Shown here: one piece after another, positions 34,483-48,200 of the stretch
How positions within the stretch are numbered: the first letter of the stretch is position 1
How the letters are laid out: the number at the start of each line of letters is the position of its first letter
Source of the DNA: Sphagnum magellanicum
Taxonomy: Eukaryota; Streptophyta; Sphagnopsida; Sphagnales; Sphagnaceae
Assembly: GCA_021904315.1 (NCBI GenBank)
Contig: CM038908.1
Span: 10,250,501-10,314,500 of the forward strand
DNA: 64,000 nt
Direction of reading: 5' to 3'
Notes under the pieces: model-generated
The model's input: the letters and a program-made list of their open reading frames with translations, nothing else
The model's database searches: none
What the model was told of the DNA's origin: nothing
Translations under genes and position numbers: made by a program

Positions 34483-37400
34483 CAGTGCCCATTTACACTG
34501 AATAGGTAGCAGCCCTGGGGTTAAATTTAGGGGTTAAATTGAGGAGATGGGCTCAAAGGTCCTTCTATATTTTATCTTTCTCCAAGGAGTTCCCAAAAAG
34601 AACCCATACTTACCTAGCTACATTAAGACCTACTTAGCTCCGTTAAGACCTATACACCAGGTAGCCAGCACTCGGTTGGTGCTGGTTATCGCTCCCAGTT
34701 TGCCGAAAGGTTTGCCCTACTGGGCTCTCGCCGTAAGGAGCACCCAGTGCTGGCTCTCTCGTATATAAAGACTAAACCCGTCGATTCTGCTCATTTTCAG
34801 GCATTGATATTTTTTCGTAATCAGCCACAGTGGCAGATTCTGCCTTCTCCTACCTACCTGGACTATGTTAAGACCTGCCTAGCTACTTTAAGACCTACCT
34901 AATCAGCACATTTAGTGTAGGGTAAAGCCCCAGGGCAAGGGCACTACAGAAATAAGGGCCCCAGAGGTGGGAGAGGCCCGGTTTCCGTAAATGCCGCAGC
35001 CCAACTTATGGCCAGGGTGAACCAGCACCTGCACTGGTAGTTTTGATAGTTTCACCTTCTCAAGTGAGGTAAGGCTTCGAAGTGCCTATGTTTAACCTAG
35101 GCAAGCCCTCAATTGGATTGGAAGACCTTCAATTTCTCTTTGGACAAAATAGTTTTAATGTTCAGAATCAATCAAGAACTTTTCTTTAGTAATGTTGGTT
35201 GGCTCTAGGTTTGAGATTTTTACCAGTTGTTGGCCTGTTCCAGGCAATGTTTTTTTTAAGAATTTTTGTTTGTAGCCAAAGTGGCTATCATCTCTACGAA
35301 GATTTAGAAATAGTGGCAATCATCTACGATAAGATTTAGCTACATATGGCTATAAACCAAATATGAGACTAATATTCCTTATTTATCTTTTCTATATTTT
35401 GGCTACACATTAGAAACCAAGTGTAGAAATCTGACGACTTTTATTGCTTTTTTCTTTCAATTTTGGTGATTGGAAAACTCCAAAATCATTTGATTTTTTA
35501 GTTTTAAAATTTGAAAATTTCTTTTTGACGAAATTTCACCAATAAATAAAAAGGCTGGTTCCAGGTCTCTTGTACCTCAGGATTTAAATTCTGGGGGAAA
35601 AGAAAAACTAGAAAAACTGGAATTGGCCTTCAAACCTCTATTGTAATGACCGCAGTACTAATCTTGTTTTGTTTTCTAAGCATGTAATGTATTCCTTTTC
35701 TGAAAAGATTGCAAGTACCTATGTGTCCTTCATACTTTATTGGCCAAGTATGAACTGGTTGCACAATGTTAAAGCATCCCCACCGGTGCTGAGTATGCAA
35801 CCCTGCAAAAATATTTCTCACATCCAAGTTTAGTTATTTACTTTTTTGCAGCCCTACCCATAAAATTGAAACTGGGACTGCAAATATATAGGAACTACTG
35901 CCTAATAACAAACCAGCTGGACCAATCACTATGTTTGGCCAATCAAAAACAGGGAGCAGCAGTCGGATCACATTTATTACACTCTTCTCTAGCAGGTGCA
36001 CACTTTTTGTGCGCCATTTTACCAGCCCTCAGTAAACTGAACACGTACTCAGGAGCGAAACCATTTTCCTGAGCTAAACCGGCATGTTTTGACTTTTCTT
36101 CATCTGAATTTAGGGTTTAGGGTCGCATACTGAGCACCGGTGGGAATGCTTTTAGTACTTACAAATCTTGGGCTGTGTATAGGTGAAACTGGATTTTGGT
36201 TTGGATGAAAAGAAATAATTCTGTGAAGAAGCAACAAACTGAAATTTTAAGATGTAAAGAAATCAGGGTCTCAAACTTATCAAAATTTTGATCTAATTAA
36301 AAAATTTAATTAGCACTGGAACTTGATGTCTATCAAATCAAAATAATTGGTACAATGAAGATCAAAGGTTTTTTTTGTAAGAGCTAGAACTGGCTAACAC
36401 TGATTTTTACCATGTCATTAATTAGTGTTGGGTGGTTCTCTGGTTTTTCTGAGAATCATGGGACCCAGGTTTTAAAAGAGATTTTAGAACAGCCCCAATT
36501 TTTATTCTTTTAAAATATATATCATCTTGAAGAGACCTGGGCAGTGTTTCAAATTTTTTGAAAAAAACAATCGCTGATTTTCAAAGTGCCGGTTCTTACA
36601 CATTTCACACCAGCCAGTTTTAAAGGGTGGTTTTCACATACTCATTAACAAAAGTTCAATTATTTTGAACTTCAAATTTTTATTTTAAAAATTTACCAAA
36701 ATTATTTTTTAAATGTAAAAATAATACTTATGGAAGTTCAATTAATTGAACTTGAGTTTTATTTTATTTTAATTACAAAAATGACTTTAAAAGCATCCAT
36801 ATAACAATGAGTGATTTTTTTTCCTTCAACATTTTATATATCAACAATTTCATCCTGTTCAAATGAGTTTTCAAATTTTTCTAACTCTTCCTCTAAATCT
36901 AGATCTCTTTCAATTAACTCTAACAAATTGGAAGATGGCTTCCAGCTAACTCTAGAATCATTTGGCCAATTTTTATTTACAAAAATATTTTTTAATAAAT
37001 TTTCTAATTATAAATGACATTTTCTTAAATTTGTGAATAAACTTGCTCTAAAAAAAATATAGTCTCCATTTGTGATCCTACAATGCCTAAGGTTTGACAA
37101 GCCAAAAAACTAATAATAATAAACATGATTTCATACTTTCTCCACCATTGATTGCAAAGAACATTTGATTTCTTACAAGTGTAGAAGGAAGAAAATGCTT
37201 GAAAAATAAAACCTATAATGACATGATCAATGTTTTTTTTAAAACCACAAACACGAAAAGATAAAAAATAAAGAAAGAAAGAAACACAAAAAAAATTATA
37301 TATATATATATATATACGAAAATAAAAGAAAAAGTTTTTATAGAATTTTTTAAAGAAAATAATTTAATAACACAAAAAATAAAAATAAACTGTAAAGGAA

Positions 37401-38431
37401 CAAAAAGAAAAAAACCAAAAAGAAAACGAAATAATGAAAAAATAATGAAAACATAACAATGCTAAAAAAAAATAGAAACAAAAAGAAAAAGAAAACATAA
37501 AAACCCAAAAAAAAAAAAACGTTGATGGAATATAAACAAAGGAAAAAAAGAAAACAAACAAATAAACAAATACAAATAAAATAGGACATACTTATTGAAC
37601 ATGGCTAGAGAAGTCCATTGTAATGGAAAATACTCCTCCCAAACTTGCATAGCGCAGAATTAAGGGGAAGATACTGATCTGAGAATGTGAACAACATCAC
37701 AATAATACAATAACATACAATGACCAATTATAAAAAAATGTAAAATTATAGTTTATTTAAAGAAGAGTGTGGTGAAAAGGAAGTTTGTATTCCCACACTG
37801 GTTCTAAAGTTTGTGGTGTCATTTTTCCTTCAAACCCTAATTGTTTTAAAAGAGCTTTAACCTTACCTACTACCTCTCATATTGCTATTATTAAATTTAT
37901 AATATATTGACCCTATTACTTATTATTTGACAGGGTGTAAAAAAACTAACTAACTAATTTTCAAGTTACCAATTCTTAATCCAATAGCAAGATTTCAAAG
38001 AGGGTATCGACATAAATGATACTTGGAAATATTCAAAGTGTGAATCCGTTTTAAAATTCACTTGCTTCTCACCTTTTTTTTCATACCCACCCAACACTAA
38101 TATTTACAAGTGTTTGTGTGGATTCACTCAAAGGTTTCAAGTACTTTACGTCATCATGTTTGTCACCAACAAAAACAATAAATAAATAAATACTAGAAAG
38201 TTAGAAAAATCAGCCAATGATTTTTAAACAATACTTTAAAGAATGGGAGAAGTGAGCCAAATAATTTGTCAAAACTTAGATCATTTTTATTTTTATAATT
38301 GTAATTGAATGACACAAGTTTTCACCATGGTACTTTAATTCACCCAAAGTGTGCAACTATGTCATCAAGTTTGCCATTGGGGAAAAAAAGAGTAAAACAT
38401 TAGAAGAGAAGAGAAGCAACCAAACTTTTTT
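34483..38431. other. Intergenic DNA with dispersed repeat fragments
   Basis: No gene recognised. At 34610-34995 there are repeated AAGACCTACCTAGCTAC-like pieces and a second copy of the GGGCACTACAGAAATAAGG repeat. At 35011-35036 lies the GGCCAGGGTGAACCAGCAC repeat mark. Around 35275-35360 a GCCAAAGTGGCTATCATC segment resembles segments near 61130 and 61440. The stretch 37200-37600 is A-rich, with a TA run near 37300-37315; the Phe-rich minus-strand frames there are artefacts of it. Confidence 0.45.
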
Positions 38432-41400
38432 CCCTATGAGAAAATTGTGTCCCTGAATATCACACTAATTTACAATTACACGTACATCCATACCAATTAT
38501 GTTACAACTAGGTTGCAACATTGAAAAATGACTAGTTGCACATGATTTTTAGGGAATTTTCAAAGGTATGGAATATTTAAAACATAATTTGATCGATTAT
38601 ACAATTTTGGTCAATGTGCATTGACTTTGTGTTTGTTGTATAGTTGTAATATGCACCTCACTAACCCAAATGCAATGATGTAAAATGCATGGTCCTTTCC
38701 CATATGAATGCATTCAATGTGGCAAATGTCAATTGGCATGGACATTGACATTCCATATGCATGGTCTTTATGATAACCCCATGTGCAATTGCCTTGCAAT
38801 TTTAATGGGACTACATTGTAATTAAATAAGAAATTTAATTTTTAAATGACCAATTTTTTACTCACACCATCAAATAGCATGGCTACAATCCTTGATTCCA
38901 ACATGATTAAATGCCAACTATAATACATCAATGTTTCATCCAAAAGCCACCTACATAATAGCTTGGTAACATAATCAAATTTAAACATGAACATAAATTG
39001 TCAATGAACTAAAATGCCCTTAATCTACAACTCTACCTCAATGTTTCTATTCCTCTTCAAATTGCTTCATCCATAAGAATTGATTCCTTTGTTAATAATT
39101 CGTTAATAATTCATTAACCAATGTAAGATTTAGGCTTTGGGGTTTGTGTGGCATTGTCAAGAAGTTATTTAGCCTTGGTGCATCATCAACCATGCAAAAT
39201 TGCCATATCATCAATGTGGTCTTTGTAATGACCTCATGTGCAACTATTTTACAACTATAAAAAAACTAAATTACAATTAAAAATAAATTTGTTTGTGATT
39301 GAGTATTTATTTTTCAATTTATTTTCAAAGAAATTATAGGTTGAACATCATCCCAAGGATTCATCTAATTCTATTTGCTCTAAAACCTTTTGTAACTGTG
39401 AGAATGTCAATATAATTACTAGTGGATGAATCATAACATGCAATGGAGTTTGAAATTTGTACCATTACAAGTTTATAAGCTTTCACAAAAAGCTTCCATG
39501 AAAAAAGCTTCCACAATAACCTTTTATGAGAAGCTTCCATGTTAGAAGTTTCCATATATTGCATCAAAAAAAATTTGTAGTTTTTTTTTTCCTTTCCAAT
39601 GAAGTAGATGTTGAAATTGTAATAGAAAAACACATTTATCTACTATGATTCTTCAACTCCTGGGTTTGTGTTGCCTCTTAGTTTGCTCTTATATTTTCTC
39701 ATGAAAAAAAATTATCAACCTCCAAAACATTAAAGTCTTAGATGAGAGGGAATGTTGTTGCCAATTTTAGAAGTACAATATATGTGGTGTCCATTGTTGA
39801 CAAACAAGTAAAAGCTTAAAAGATGATCGAAATATTTGTCATTATCCACATTATTAACAAATTGTTGTGTAAAAATATTATTTATGTAAAAGATCATTAT
39901 TTTCTACTTCTTTTTTTATGTTTTGCTATCATTATTATTATTTTCTTGCTATTGTTATATGTGGGATGCTTGGTAAACTAGTATGCATCCTTTTAAAGGT
40001 TGGTTTCTTTATAATGGAATTCATTAAGAAATGACTAAAATTTAACTTAATGTTGAATTTGTGTGGATACATGAGAAGTAATGGTCACCTAATTGGTAGA
40101 CATGGCCCTTAATGAGTTGTTTGACTTGAGTGTGGTGAGTAATTTCATTACTTGTCATTTAATTTCATTTAATTTCTACATGCTAAGTTTCATTGTTTTG
40201 CACAAAAGGTACGTAAGTTGCACAATGGGGAAGTTAGTTGATTTTTAGTTGATTTGTAGTTTCATATAAATACAAATATTGCAAATTGTGAGATGTATAA
40301 TGTGATGAAGTTATAACTATGGCATGTAATTCATGTTGGCACCCATTTGTGATGTGTTAGTTAATTATTATTTACACCAAAACATGTGTGAATTGAGTCC
40401 TTATTAATTAATACAAGTGAACAATTCCATGTTTGTGTTAACTCTAATTTAGTCACATTTGTTCATGACAATGTAATTTCAGAAAATTGATGGGCGAATA
40501 GGTGGGTGCAATAGGATGGGGGCAATGGAAACCTGACATGACATGACATTTTTAGGCAGATGATAATTTGGTGTACATCATTAGTGATGATGTTAATTAT
40601 AAAATAGTTAGAATGTAATTTGTGTTACTTGCAACATGGATCATTTGCTTGCAACTATGTTGCAAGCATGTTTCTCAACCGTTTTTGTTAGTTGCAAGTT
40701 ACCATTCCATTCCTTAGTTGTAACCCAACACCATGTAATGAATTCCAACAATCACAATTGAAAAATGTGTTAAATGAAATCAATTGCACCTTAGTATTAG
40801 GCATATTAAATTAACAATTGTAATGTGATGACATTGCTACCCCTTATAGGCACAAAATCAAATGTATATATTCATTTAATTGAATAAAACCACTATAAAA
40901 GAACTCACATAATGGGAAGCTAGTGGCATTATTACCAATTTTTGCGCAATGATATCTCAAATCTTTTATAATTGTACAATAAAAACATGATTGTCATAAT
41001 ATAGTCCCACATGTGAGGCCTTCCAAGGTCACAAAACAATACTTACACCACTATTAGTAGTTGCATGATAGTATTCAATCAATTTTCATATGATTGTTTT
41101 AAACCCAATACCCAAACTTTTAGTTGCAAGACAATATCTAATTATGAAAATGTAGTTATGGAAAAAAAAAATGCTACAAAACAAACATGTCAGTTACTAA
41201 TGAATTGCTAATGAATTATCTTTTAGTTGCAAAAATCCCTACATAAGTTGCAAGGTAGTTCCATTTTAGGTGAAATTTTTCATCCGTGTTGGATGAATGA
41301 AAATGGGCAAACTTCGCGTGTGCCACAATTTTTGTTTTCTTACTTAACAAATGGTAATAAACTATCCACTCTATTGTTCTTTTTGCAAAGTAATTGCACA

Positions 41401-41570
41401 TATTTTTGTCACTATATATGCTAACCATATACGATGAGTTGCACCATTGTAACTAATGTAATTCGTCCATGCAACTAACATTGTATTTCGATAATGAGTT
41501 ACACATAGTCATTGCAACTAGAAAATGCAATTGCACACCCAATTGCAAAACCCCCGTCTTTTTCATAATG
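38432..41570. mobile_element. CACTA-like non-autonomous element, older copy
   Basis: The left edge reads CCCTATGAGAAAATTGTGTC and the right edge ends CCCGTCTTTTTCATAATG. Both resemble the ends of the 1,920-bp element at 52675-54594 (CACTATGAAAAA... and ...TTTCTCATAATG). Both elements are filled with TTGCAACTA/AGTTGCAA subterminal-type motifs and are AT-rich. A roughly 80-bp piece near 38760-38840 recurs near 39207-39290. The edges are mutated and the flanking triplets (TTT and TCT) do not match, so the limits are approximate. No transposase seen. Confidence 0.6.
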
Positions 41571-44438
41571 TCTAAACAAAAGGAAAACAAAAGATAAGTA
41601 CCAAGTTTTCTTAGTAGTTGTTGTTGATGTTGTTAGTACTTGAAGATTTTTATTGTTGTTCATGCTCCTCATGTTGTTGTCGCCATTGTTTTTCAACTAA
41701 TTTGGTAACTACATGTGTTAAATGATGATGATGATGAGGAGGAGGAGATGGAAGATTCACAACCTTTCCTAAATTCATCATTTCCTACAAAACATGATTT
41801 GTAGTAACGTATCCATAATTTATAACATCTAGAGGGTGGTGGTGATCCATTGGTGCGAAAGAAATCATGGGTATTACTAAAACAGTGTTGACAAATTGGT
41901 GAGGAAAATTACAAACCTTTCAAACCCCATGTAATAACAACATTTGGCAATGACCAAAGACACTAGGACAAACAAGGTTTCAATAAACACAAAGAAGCCA
42001 ATGACATTGTTGTCCAAACTAGCAACAATATGAGTTTGCAACAACTTGGGATTTGTTCATAATTGTCTTGTTCGAAGGACATGAGGAATGGGTTTTCCAT
42101 GAGTTAATAATTGATGATCATTTAACCTTAAATTTTCGTTGTGGTCAAAAACAAGAGAGCCAAGATTAGGGTTGATGGCTACTTTTTTATGATTTTCAAA
42201 TTAGGGTTTTTTTGGCTTTCAATGAAAAGCTAGAATTATTTTTACAGTTTAGGGTTGTGTGTTTCTATAGGTGCATTTGGGTTTTCTTATTGAACTTTGT
42301 ATCGAACTTATAATCCTGGATTGTAACCTTTAGTTTAAATTGTGATCCCCACCATAGGCCTTTGGCTAATTTGCAAGCCCTTCTTTAGTCTTGGGCTAAT
42401 ATGTGACCTTTTGATGATGTAAATTCTTCACCTTTTGGTTGATTTTGCCTTTTTCCCTTTTGAAGGTGTAGGACCCTGCTTTGGGGGTTTTTTTTAATGG
42501 GGCTTCTCATTCAATGTGACATCTCGTGCTCTAGCTATGGAACCTTTTTCTTGCAATGTAGTATGGTTAATCAATAAAGGCATTACTAGGCATTTCAAAT
42601 TATTTCCTTGCTTAACGAACAACATCCTTTTAATTATTTTCTAGCCCTTTTTTCCTTTGCCTTCAACTAAAGCTTGGGTTTTGGCTTTAAACCCCCTTGG
42701 AACTTTCCATTTGGGTTTTCCTCCTCCTTGTTTGTATGCATGCATCTCTTCAGCTTTGAGGTGAAAAGTACATTTATCTTTTTGATTTCCCTTTGATCGT
42801 TTGGCTCGCGACTCATTTAATGTGGCTTCTTGGCATCTACTATTGATATTCCTACAATGGTGTCTTTTCCTCCCCCTTCATGGTGGTGCAATTGATCATA
42901 GGGAGACTAGGATATGCTTATGACTATATTTAAGGCACAATTGGGACGAGATTCAAATGGAACATGTTTTTTGGATGCAAGCACTTGCAATAGATCTCTT
43001 TCCCCATTTTGATCCCCCTTGGTAGACACCTTTTCTTTAGGTGCCTTTTTGCTTTTAGTCTTGCCCCTATTATGTTGGTTGGGAGGGATCTTGCTTTAGG
43101 ATGTGTTGGGGAATATGGCCGTGTTACTAAGGTTCTTACCCCCCTTGCCCTAGCCCTAGCCCTAGCCTCTTGTTAGTGCTTTGCAAATCTTTCACCTTTT
43201 GAATTTGTCTTTTCTTTGCTTGGACTCCTTGCTGGATTTTCAACTCAACTCAAATTTGGAGTTTTCCTTGGATTCCTTTAAATTAATTTTCATTCAATCA
43301 TTCCATCTTTTAGATGGTGGTCTTCTGGGTATGGTTTTCAAGCATTTTCAAGACCTTTTTTACTTCAAGGATCAATAAGTGGCTTCACACAACTTTTACA
43401 AGTCAGTTCCCATGTTGTAAAAGGTCATGTCATAGGGTTTAGTGTTTGAGCTTTTGGCAATGCCATGTTTTTGGCTTTGGTTAAACCTTTTGAAGGCATT
43501 CAACTAATTACAAGGGGTGAAGTCCTATATTAGTTGGTGAATAGACATTTATGTTTGTAGTTTCATGACATTTTTTACTCACTTGTCACTTCATTAATTC
43601 GATGTGGTAGTTAAGGATGGGTGAAAGGTTTTGGTTCATGGTTTTCAAGTTGTTTTAAATATCCATCATGATTAGGTGGTGTAGTAGGTGGATGTCACAA
43701 ATGCCTTCAACATCATCTTTAAGATAACCATCTTCTATGAGGTTTGCGTGATAAGAGTCTAATTATTTCAACTTTTCCCTTTTGTATCAGTCCTTTTATG
43801 CCTAGCAAATTCCCCCCATGTTTAACCACCACTTCCCTTTGGGAGATTTGTCCATCATCCATTCTTTAGAAGGCATGTGCCAAGGCAATGTATTCGTTAA
43901 TGCCTTTTTTGTGTTGGCTTACTTTTGTGCACGATGATGTTTTGTGGGGTTTTTTTCCCTTTTGTATTTTCCTTTTCTTATTGATGACATTCACATCATT
44001 GGTTCAGCTTCTAGCTTTCCTCTTTTTTTACCATTTAATTTCTTAGTGGGCTTTTGTGGGACTTGTGGTCTAGCCCAAGGGGGACACTTAGTGTAAATTT
44101 TAAGATTTACATGTGTCAAATGACCATTTTTAAGGGGGGTATTAGAATTGTCTAATCTAAATTTTTATCACCCTATTACCATCTAATTTTCTAATATATA
44201 TGTAATAAATTCACCCTATATTAATTATAATCCATTATTCTAGATTATTACATACCTTATATTATAATTAAATTGATTATTTGGATAAAATCTACCTTAT
44301 AAAATTTTACACAATAATCAATATATTGCACCCTATATTTTTATTCACATATTTTTTACTTTTTTTTACAAATGTCCCCTCAAGTGGTTTAGCTTCACAA
44401 GTGGTCATGCAGGCTTTAAAAAAACTTTTAGGCCTAGG
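41571..44438 (-). other. Broken coding-like region on the minus strand, unknown
   Basis: Between about 44100 and 42450 the minus strand reads as long, lysine-rich, protein-like stretches interrupted by stops and frame changes, for example KTKSKKAPKEKVSTKGDQNG near 43070-43010. I recognise no domain. The sequence AAGGGGGGTATTAG at 44133-44146 looks like a retroelement polypurine tract, which would belong to a plus-strand element. Most likely decayed transposon coding sequence. Confidence 0.35.
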
Positions 44439-44760
44439 TTGTCAAGAGTTTTTGTTTAACTATTTAGTTAGGTCGAAGGTAGTTAGGCTAAGCTGGGTTA
44501 GTTAGTTTGTCCTAAACTAATTTGAATGTGAACACGGTTCATAATATTTAGTTTTGGGATATAATCCCATGGAATGCGATCTCAAATCACTTTTGGTGAT
44601 TTGAAATTCCAAACATAATTGCTTCAGGTTTTTGCAAGTTTTGTGTTATGCATAAATTTCTTGTTTTGCCAAGGTTTTTATGTTTATGGTTTTTCTTTTT
44701 TTATGTTTGGACTTGGATTCTTGTGTGTTTGCAAATGAATTTCATTTTGAATCACCAAAA
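44439..44760 (+). repeat. Direct repeat copy 1, flanking the retrotransposon
   Basis: About 320 bp, starting TGTCAAGAGTTTTTG and including GGGATATAATCCCATGGAAT, match 56452-56773 in the same orientation at high similarity. The two copies are 12 kb apart and lie on opposite sides of the Ty3/gypsy coding region, so they may be parts of its LTRs. The similarity stops at GTTTCATTTTG/ATTTCATTTTG in both. I found no primer-binding site after this copy, so the LTR reading stays tentative. Confidence 0.6.
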
Positions 44761-46994
44761 ATGTGATCTAGTTTTGGTTAGTGGAAGAAAACTAGATTTC
44801 ATTTGTCTGTTTTAGCATTATTGTGTAAGTGGTTTATTTGGTTTTTGGTAGTGCTGGGTGGTGTGTGTTAGCTTTGAGGGTTGTGGTTATGTTTGCAACT
44901 CCTTGGAGGTTTGAACTCCAAAGGGGGCATGGACCCTAGAGTTAGTGTTTTTCATATTTTTCCCACTCTTCTCCTTTCCCTCTTTTTTTTTTCTCTCTTT
45001 CTCTTTGGGTTCTACGGCATGTGTGCACAGAAGTGATACTGCAATAGCAACACGAGTTGGGAGCTACATGCTAGGAGTTATAGGTTGTAAGGTGTTTTGT
45101 GAGGAACAAATTGCTTTAGCTCATTGAAGTAGAAGAGGAAGAAGAAAGGGAAGAAAAAAAAAGGAGGGGCTGGGGCAACGAATTGCTATAGCACGTTGAA
45201 ATAAAAGAAAAAAAAAAGGATGGGCAGGGGTAGTGAGCTATTGTAGCCTATTGAAATAGAATGAAAAAAAATAGGAGAAGAAGAAGGGGAAAAAAATAAA
45301 AAGGAAAAGTAGGGGCGGGGGAGTTGTAATTCGTTTGTGGTTGTAGTGCTTGTAGTAAGCCGTGCAAGCTTGCCCACCATTTCTGTCAAGCTCAAGCTCA
45401 ACCAAGGTGCAAATCAAATTGAGCTTGATTTGGCAAGTTCACGTGGTTCAAACAAAGGCTCAAGGGGACAAAAGGGGGTTAGTCCAATCTAAACCTACCC
45501 CAAGTCAATTTTGTTAATTTTAAAATTAATTAATTAGTTTTCTTTTTCTTTTTCCTTTTCATCCACGTGGAAGAATTTTCATCCATCATTTGGGTGTATG
45601 ATTTTTCATCTAGGTTTTTCATCCTTTTATTTATTTTTTATTTTTTCACCCAATGTTTGGATGAAAAGTTTTCATCCATTCGTGATTTTTGGCAAGCCAT
45701 AACTTCCACATATGGGCTCATATTTCGGCAATTTTCACGTCATCAAATTCGTCTTAGTTAGCTCTATGCAACAATGGGTAGCCAGTTTTGGAGACTATGA
45801 TTTTGGGAGTCCAAAGACTAATACTCCTATTTTGGGGATTTATTTCACATAAAATCCCAAAAATTGATATCTCCCACATAGGACACTTCATTTGGGTGTT
45901 GTTTTCACCATTGCTCTTGTGGTGAAGGAAATTATCATCCTAGGAAGTTTTAGCTAGATTAGCAAAAGGTCATTTCTCAACCCTTTTTTTGGTGGTGTGG
46001 CACGAGGGGTGCAAGGAGGTGTAAGGTGCATAAAAGAGCATGGGACATAGGAGCAACACACAGTGATTACCTATAAGTATTTTTAATACTCATAGATGGT
46101 GGAGTGGTGTGCCATTCAACCACATCATCAATTTTTGAATTTTTACATATCAATTGTCGTAAGTCTTTGAACGAAATTTATAGGGGTGGAAGCTTGTCTA
46201 TGTTGAAGAGTTCCTCTCCTTTGTGTTATGGGTTTTTACACCTATTTCCTATGTCTGTGTTTGGGATTATCAATTATTTATCAAGGGGTAGGGAAATCTG
46301 TCAGGTTGTGTGCCTTTGGGCTACATCACAAGGTGATCTCAAGCTTGTGTGATGATTTCCTGTAGATTTGTGCATACTATTCAATAAGAAACTATAGGTA
46401 AAAGGCTATGAGCCCCCCCATGTGTGCTGGTTGTAGCATGTAGTGAGCCCATAGGTTGTAGTTGGAATGGTTAATGGCCAAGTATGGGACAAGGCTACCA
46501 CCCAATTCTAATTACTAAATAGGTCCTACTTGACCCTTGATTTGCACATACATAGATATTAGGGTTTAATGGCGGGTAGGTTGTACCTAGTGTTTATATT
46601 TGTTATTGGGTGAGATCCGATTGATGACCGATAGACCCATTGTTGTAGTGAAATTGAGGTAATGATTAATGAAATTGCATTTGCTGTTTCTATGGTTGTG
46701 AAGGCCCTAAGTGCGTGTTTGGCCTCATAGAACATTTTTATGGATGAAAGTGCCCCAACGATATAGGTGCAGTAACCCTAATTACCATTTTGGTTGGGGG
46801 ATTTTAGGGTTAGGGAAAGCCGCAACAAGTAAGCATCCCTATAGGATTAGTTGAGCTGATACATGTGCAACAATCTTGGCACAATGAGGTTCCAATTTTA
46901 TAGGATTTCAAGGTTATAAGATTTAGGGTTATAGGTTCCAAGGTTACAAGTTTAGGGTTTTTAAGGAAACCCGGATTAGGGTTAAGGTTTCATC
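44761..46994. other. Leader or LTR-like DNA before the retrotransposon gag
   Basis: No intact gene. It contains a purine-rich tandem repeat at 45108-45290 and repeated TTTCATCC pieces at 45557-45680. If copy 1 of the direct repeat marks an LTR, this stretch is the rest of that LTR plus the untranslated leader. No tRNA-complementary primer-binding site could be identified. Confidence 0.35.
45108..45290 (+). repeat. Tandem repeat of about 65 bp, three diverged copies
   Basis: Three successive units share the pattern: AATTGCTATAGCACGTTGAA, then an AG-rich tract of GAAGAAAAAA type, then GGGGCTGGGGCA or GGGCAGGGGTAG. The units begin near 45108, 45179 and 45235. No coding role. Confidence 0.7.
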
Positions 46995-48200
46995 ATGGAT
47001 AGGGGTCGAGATTTGGATTTTCGAGACAAGCTTGCCAAAGGATTTACTAGGCAAGAGGTGTGGTTCCAACCACCTACCCCACCTACATTATCACCTAAAG
47101 GAGATTCCTTAGATTTTGAAGCAGAACTACCACTGGTAGTGTCAATACCACTTGTGTGGGACATGGAAGACATGTATGGTGCCTCCAAGGGGCCCTGTTG
47201 ACTTTTAGGCATGGTCAACATCGTTGAATTAGATGATTTCATCCAAGAGTTTGATACCTAGTGTGATATGCAGGAGTTGTGAAATTTGCAACAATTTACA
47301 CCTTTCTTGATATGGAAGGGTTTATTCTAACATCTGGAGCGACTGCCCATGGATGATTATCACGAGTTTTGTGATGCCCATGAGGTTGATATTGAGGAGT
47401 GGTGCCAGTACTAGTCACCAAATGATTTTTCCATCACCAAAGGTCAACTGGTTGCATCGACACTTATCCCATCGACCACTATCATAGGTGTTGGTGTGGG
47501 TCCTTCCATTCCTGAAGGTGGTGGTAATAGTCCTATTGTTAGGGGATGGGTTCTTATTTTCAGCCCTATCACCAAGTTTTTCGAGGAGCTTCACATTAAT
47601 TACTAGGCTGTGAAAATAGAGAAACTCCACACAATGCAGGAGTTTTAGCATTGTCCCCATGAGAGTTTGTGAGAGGCATACACCTAGATGTGAAGGTTGA
47701 TTAATGTGACCAAGGGGGTTATAGAGGCCCATGCGATCCAATTTTGGTATGGGATCGTGGAAAAGGATCTAAAGCAATGAGTATAAAACATAATTTTCAC
47801 ACAACCTACACAACCCACTTTGGCCTTGGTTTTTCAGGTTTTTGAGCACATTGAACTCAACATGATGGAGGAGAAGGTTGTCACCCTAAAGTTTAGTAGG
47901 GAAACCTTAAAACCTTCTCTCACCTTATCAACTTAACAAGCACATGGTTAGGCTTTGAGGATTGCACCATCAAAAGGCAAGGGGCTAAAATAAGAATTCG
48001 AAAGGGGGTTTTCATTTTATCCAACATAACATGGGGGAAGAGATAAGTGTTGGAGGTGTGGTGGGCCCCATCAGAAGAAGGATTGCCCTAATCATCTTCA
48101 AGTGACCACCTCTAGCCCTAATCCCAGCCAACCTTGCTCCCATTGCAAGGCATATGGCCATGATGTAGACCATTATTTTATGCTTCATCTAAAGATGCAG
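46995..48200 (+). pseudogene. gag remnant with CCHC zinc knuckle
   Basis: Coding relics on the plus strand include a capsid-like stretch at about 47570-47770, then CWRCGGPHQKKDCPN near 48050, a C-x2-C-x4-H-x4-C nucleic-acid-binding knuckle, followed by CSHCKAYGHDVDH, a second knuckle with its last ligand altered. Several in-frame stops (for example after IEKLHTMQEF) and frameshifts break it. The beginning at 46995 is simply the first Met of an open frame and may not be the true gag start. Confidence 0.75.

Noticed and set aside
37350..37650. Phe-rich minus-strand membrane-like proteins
   Set aside because: Complement of an A-rich low-complexity tract.
44133..44146. AAGGGGGGTATTAG as a confirmed polypurine tract with LTR start
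   Set aside because: No partner LTR or primer-binding site could be found, so it is noted only as a possibility.
46982..47242. Minus-strand frame opposite the gag start
   Set aside because: Shadow of the plus-strand retrotransposon frame.
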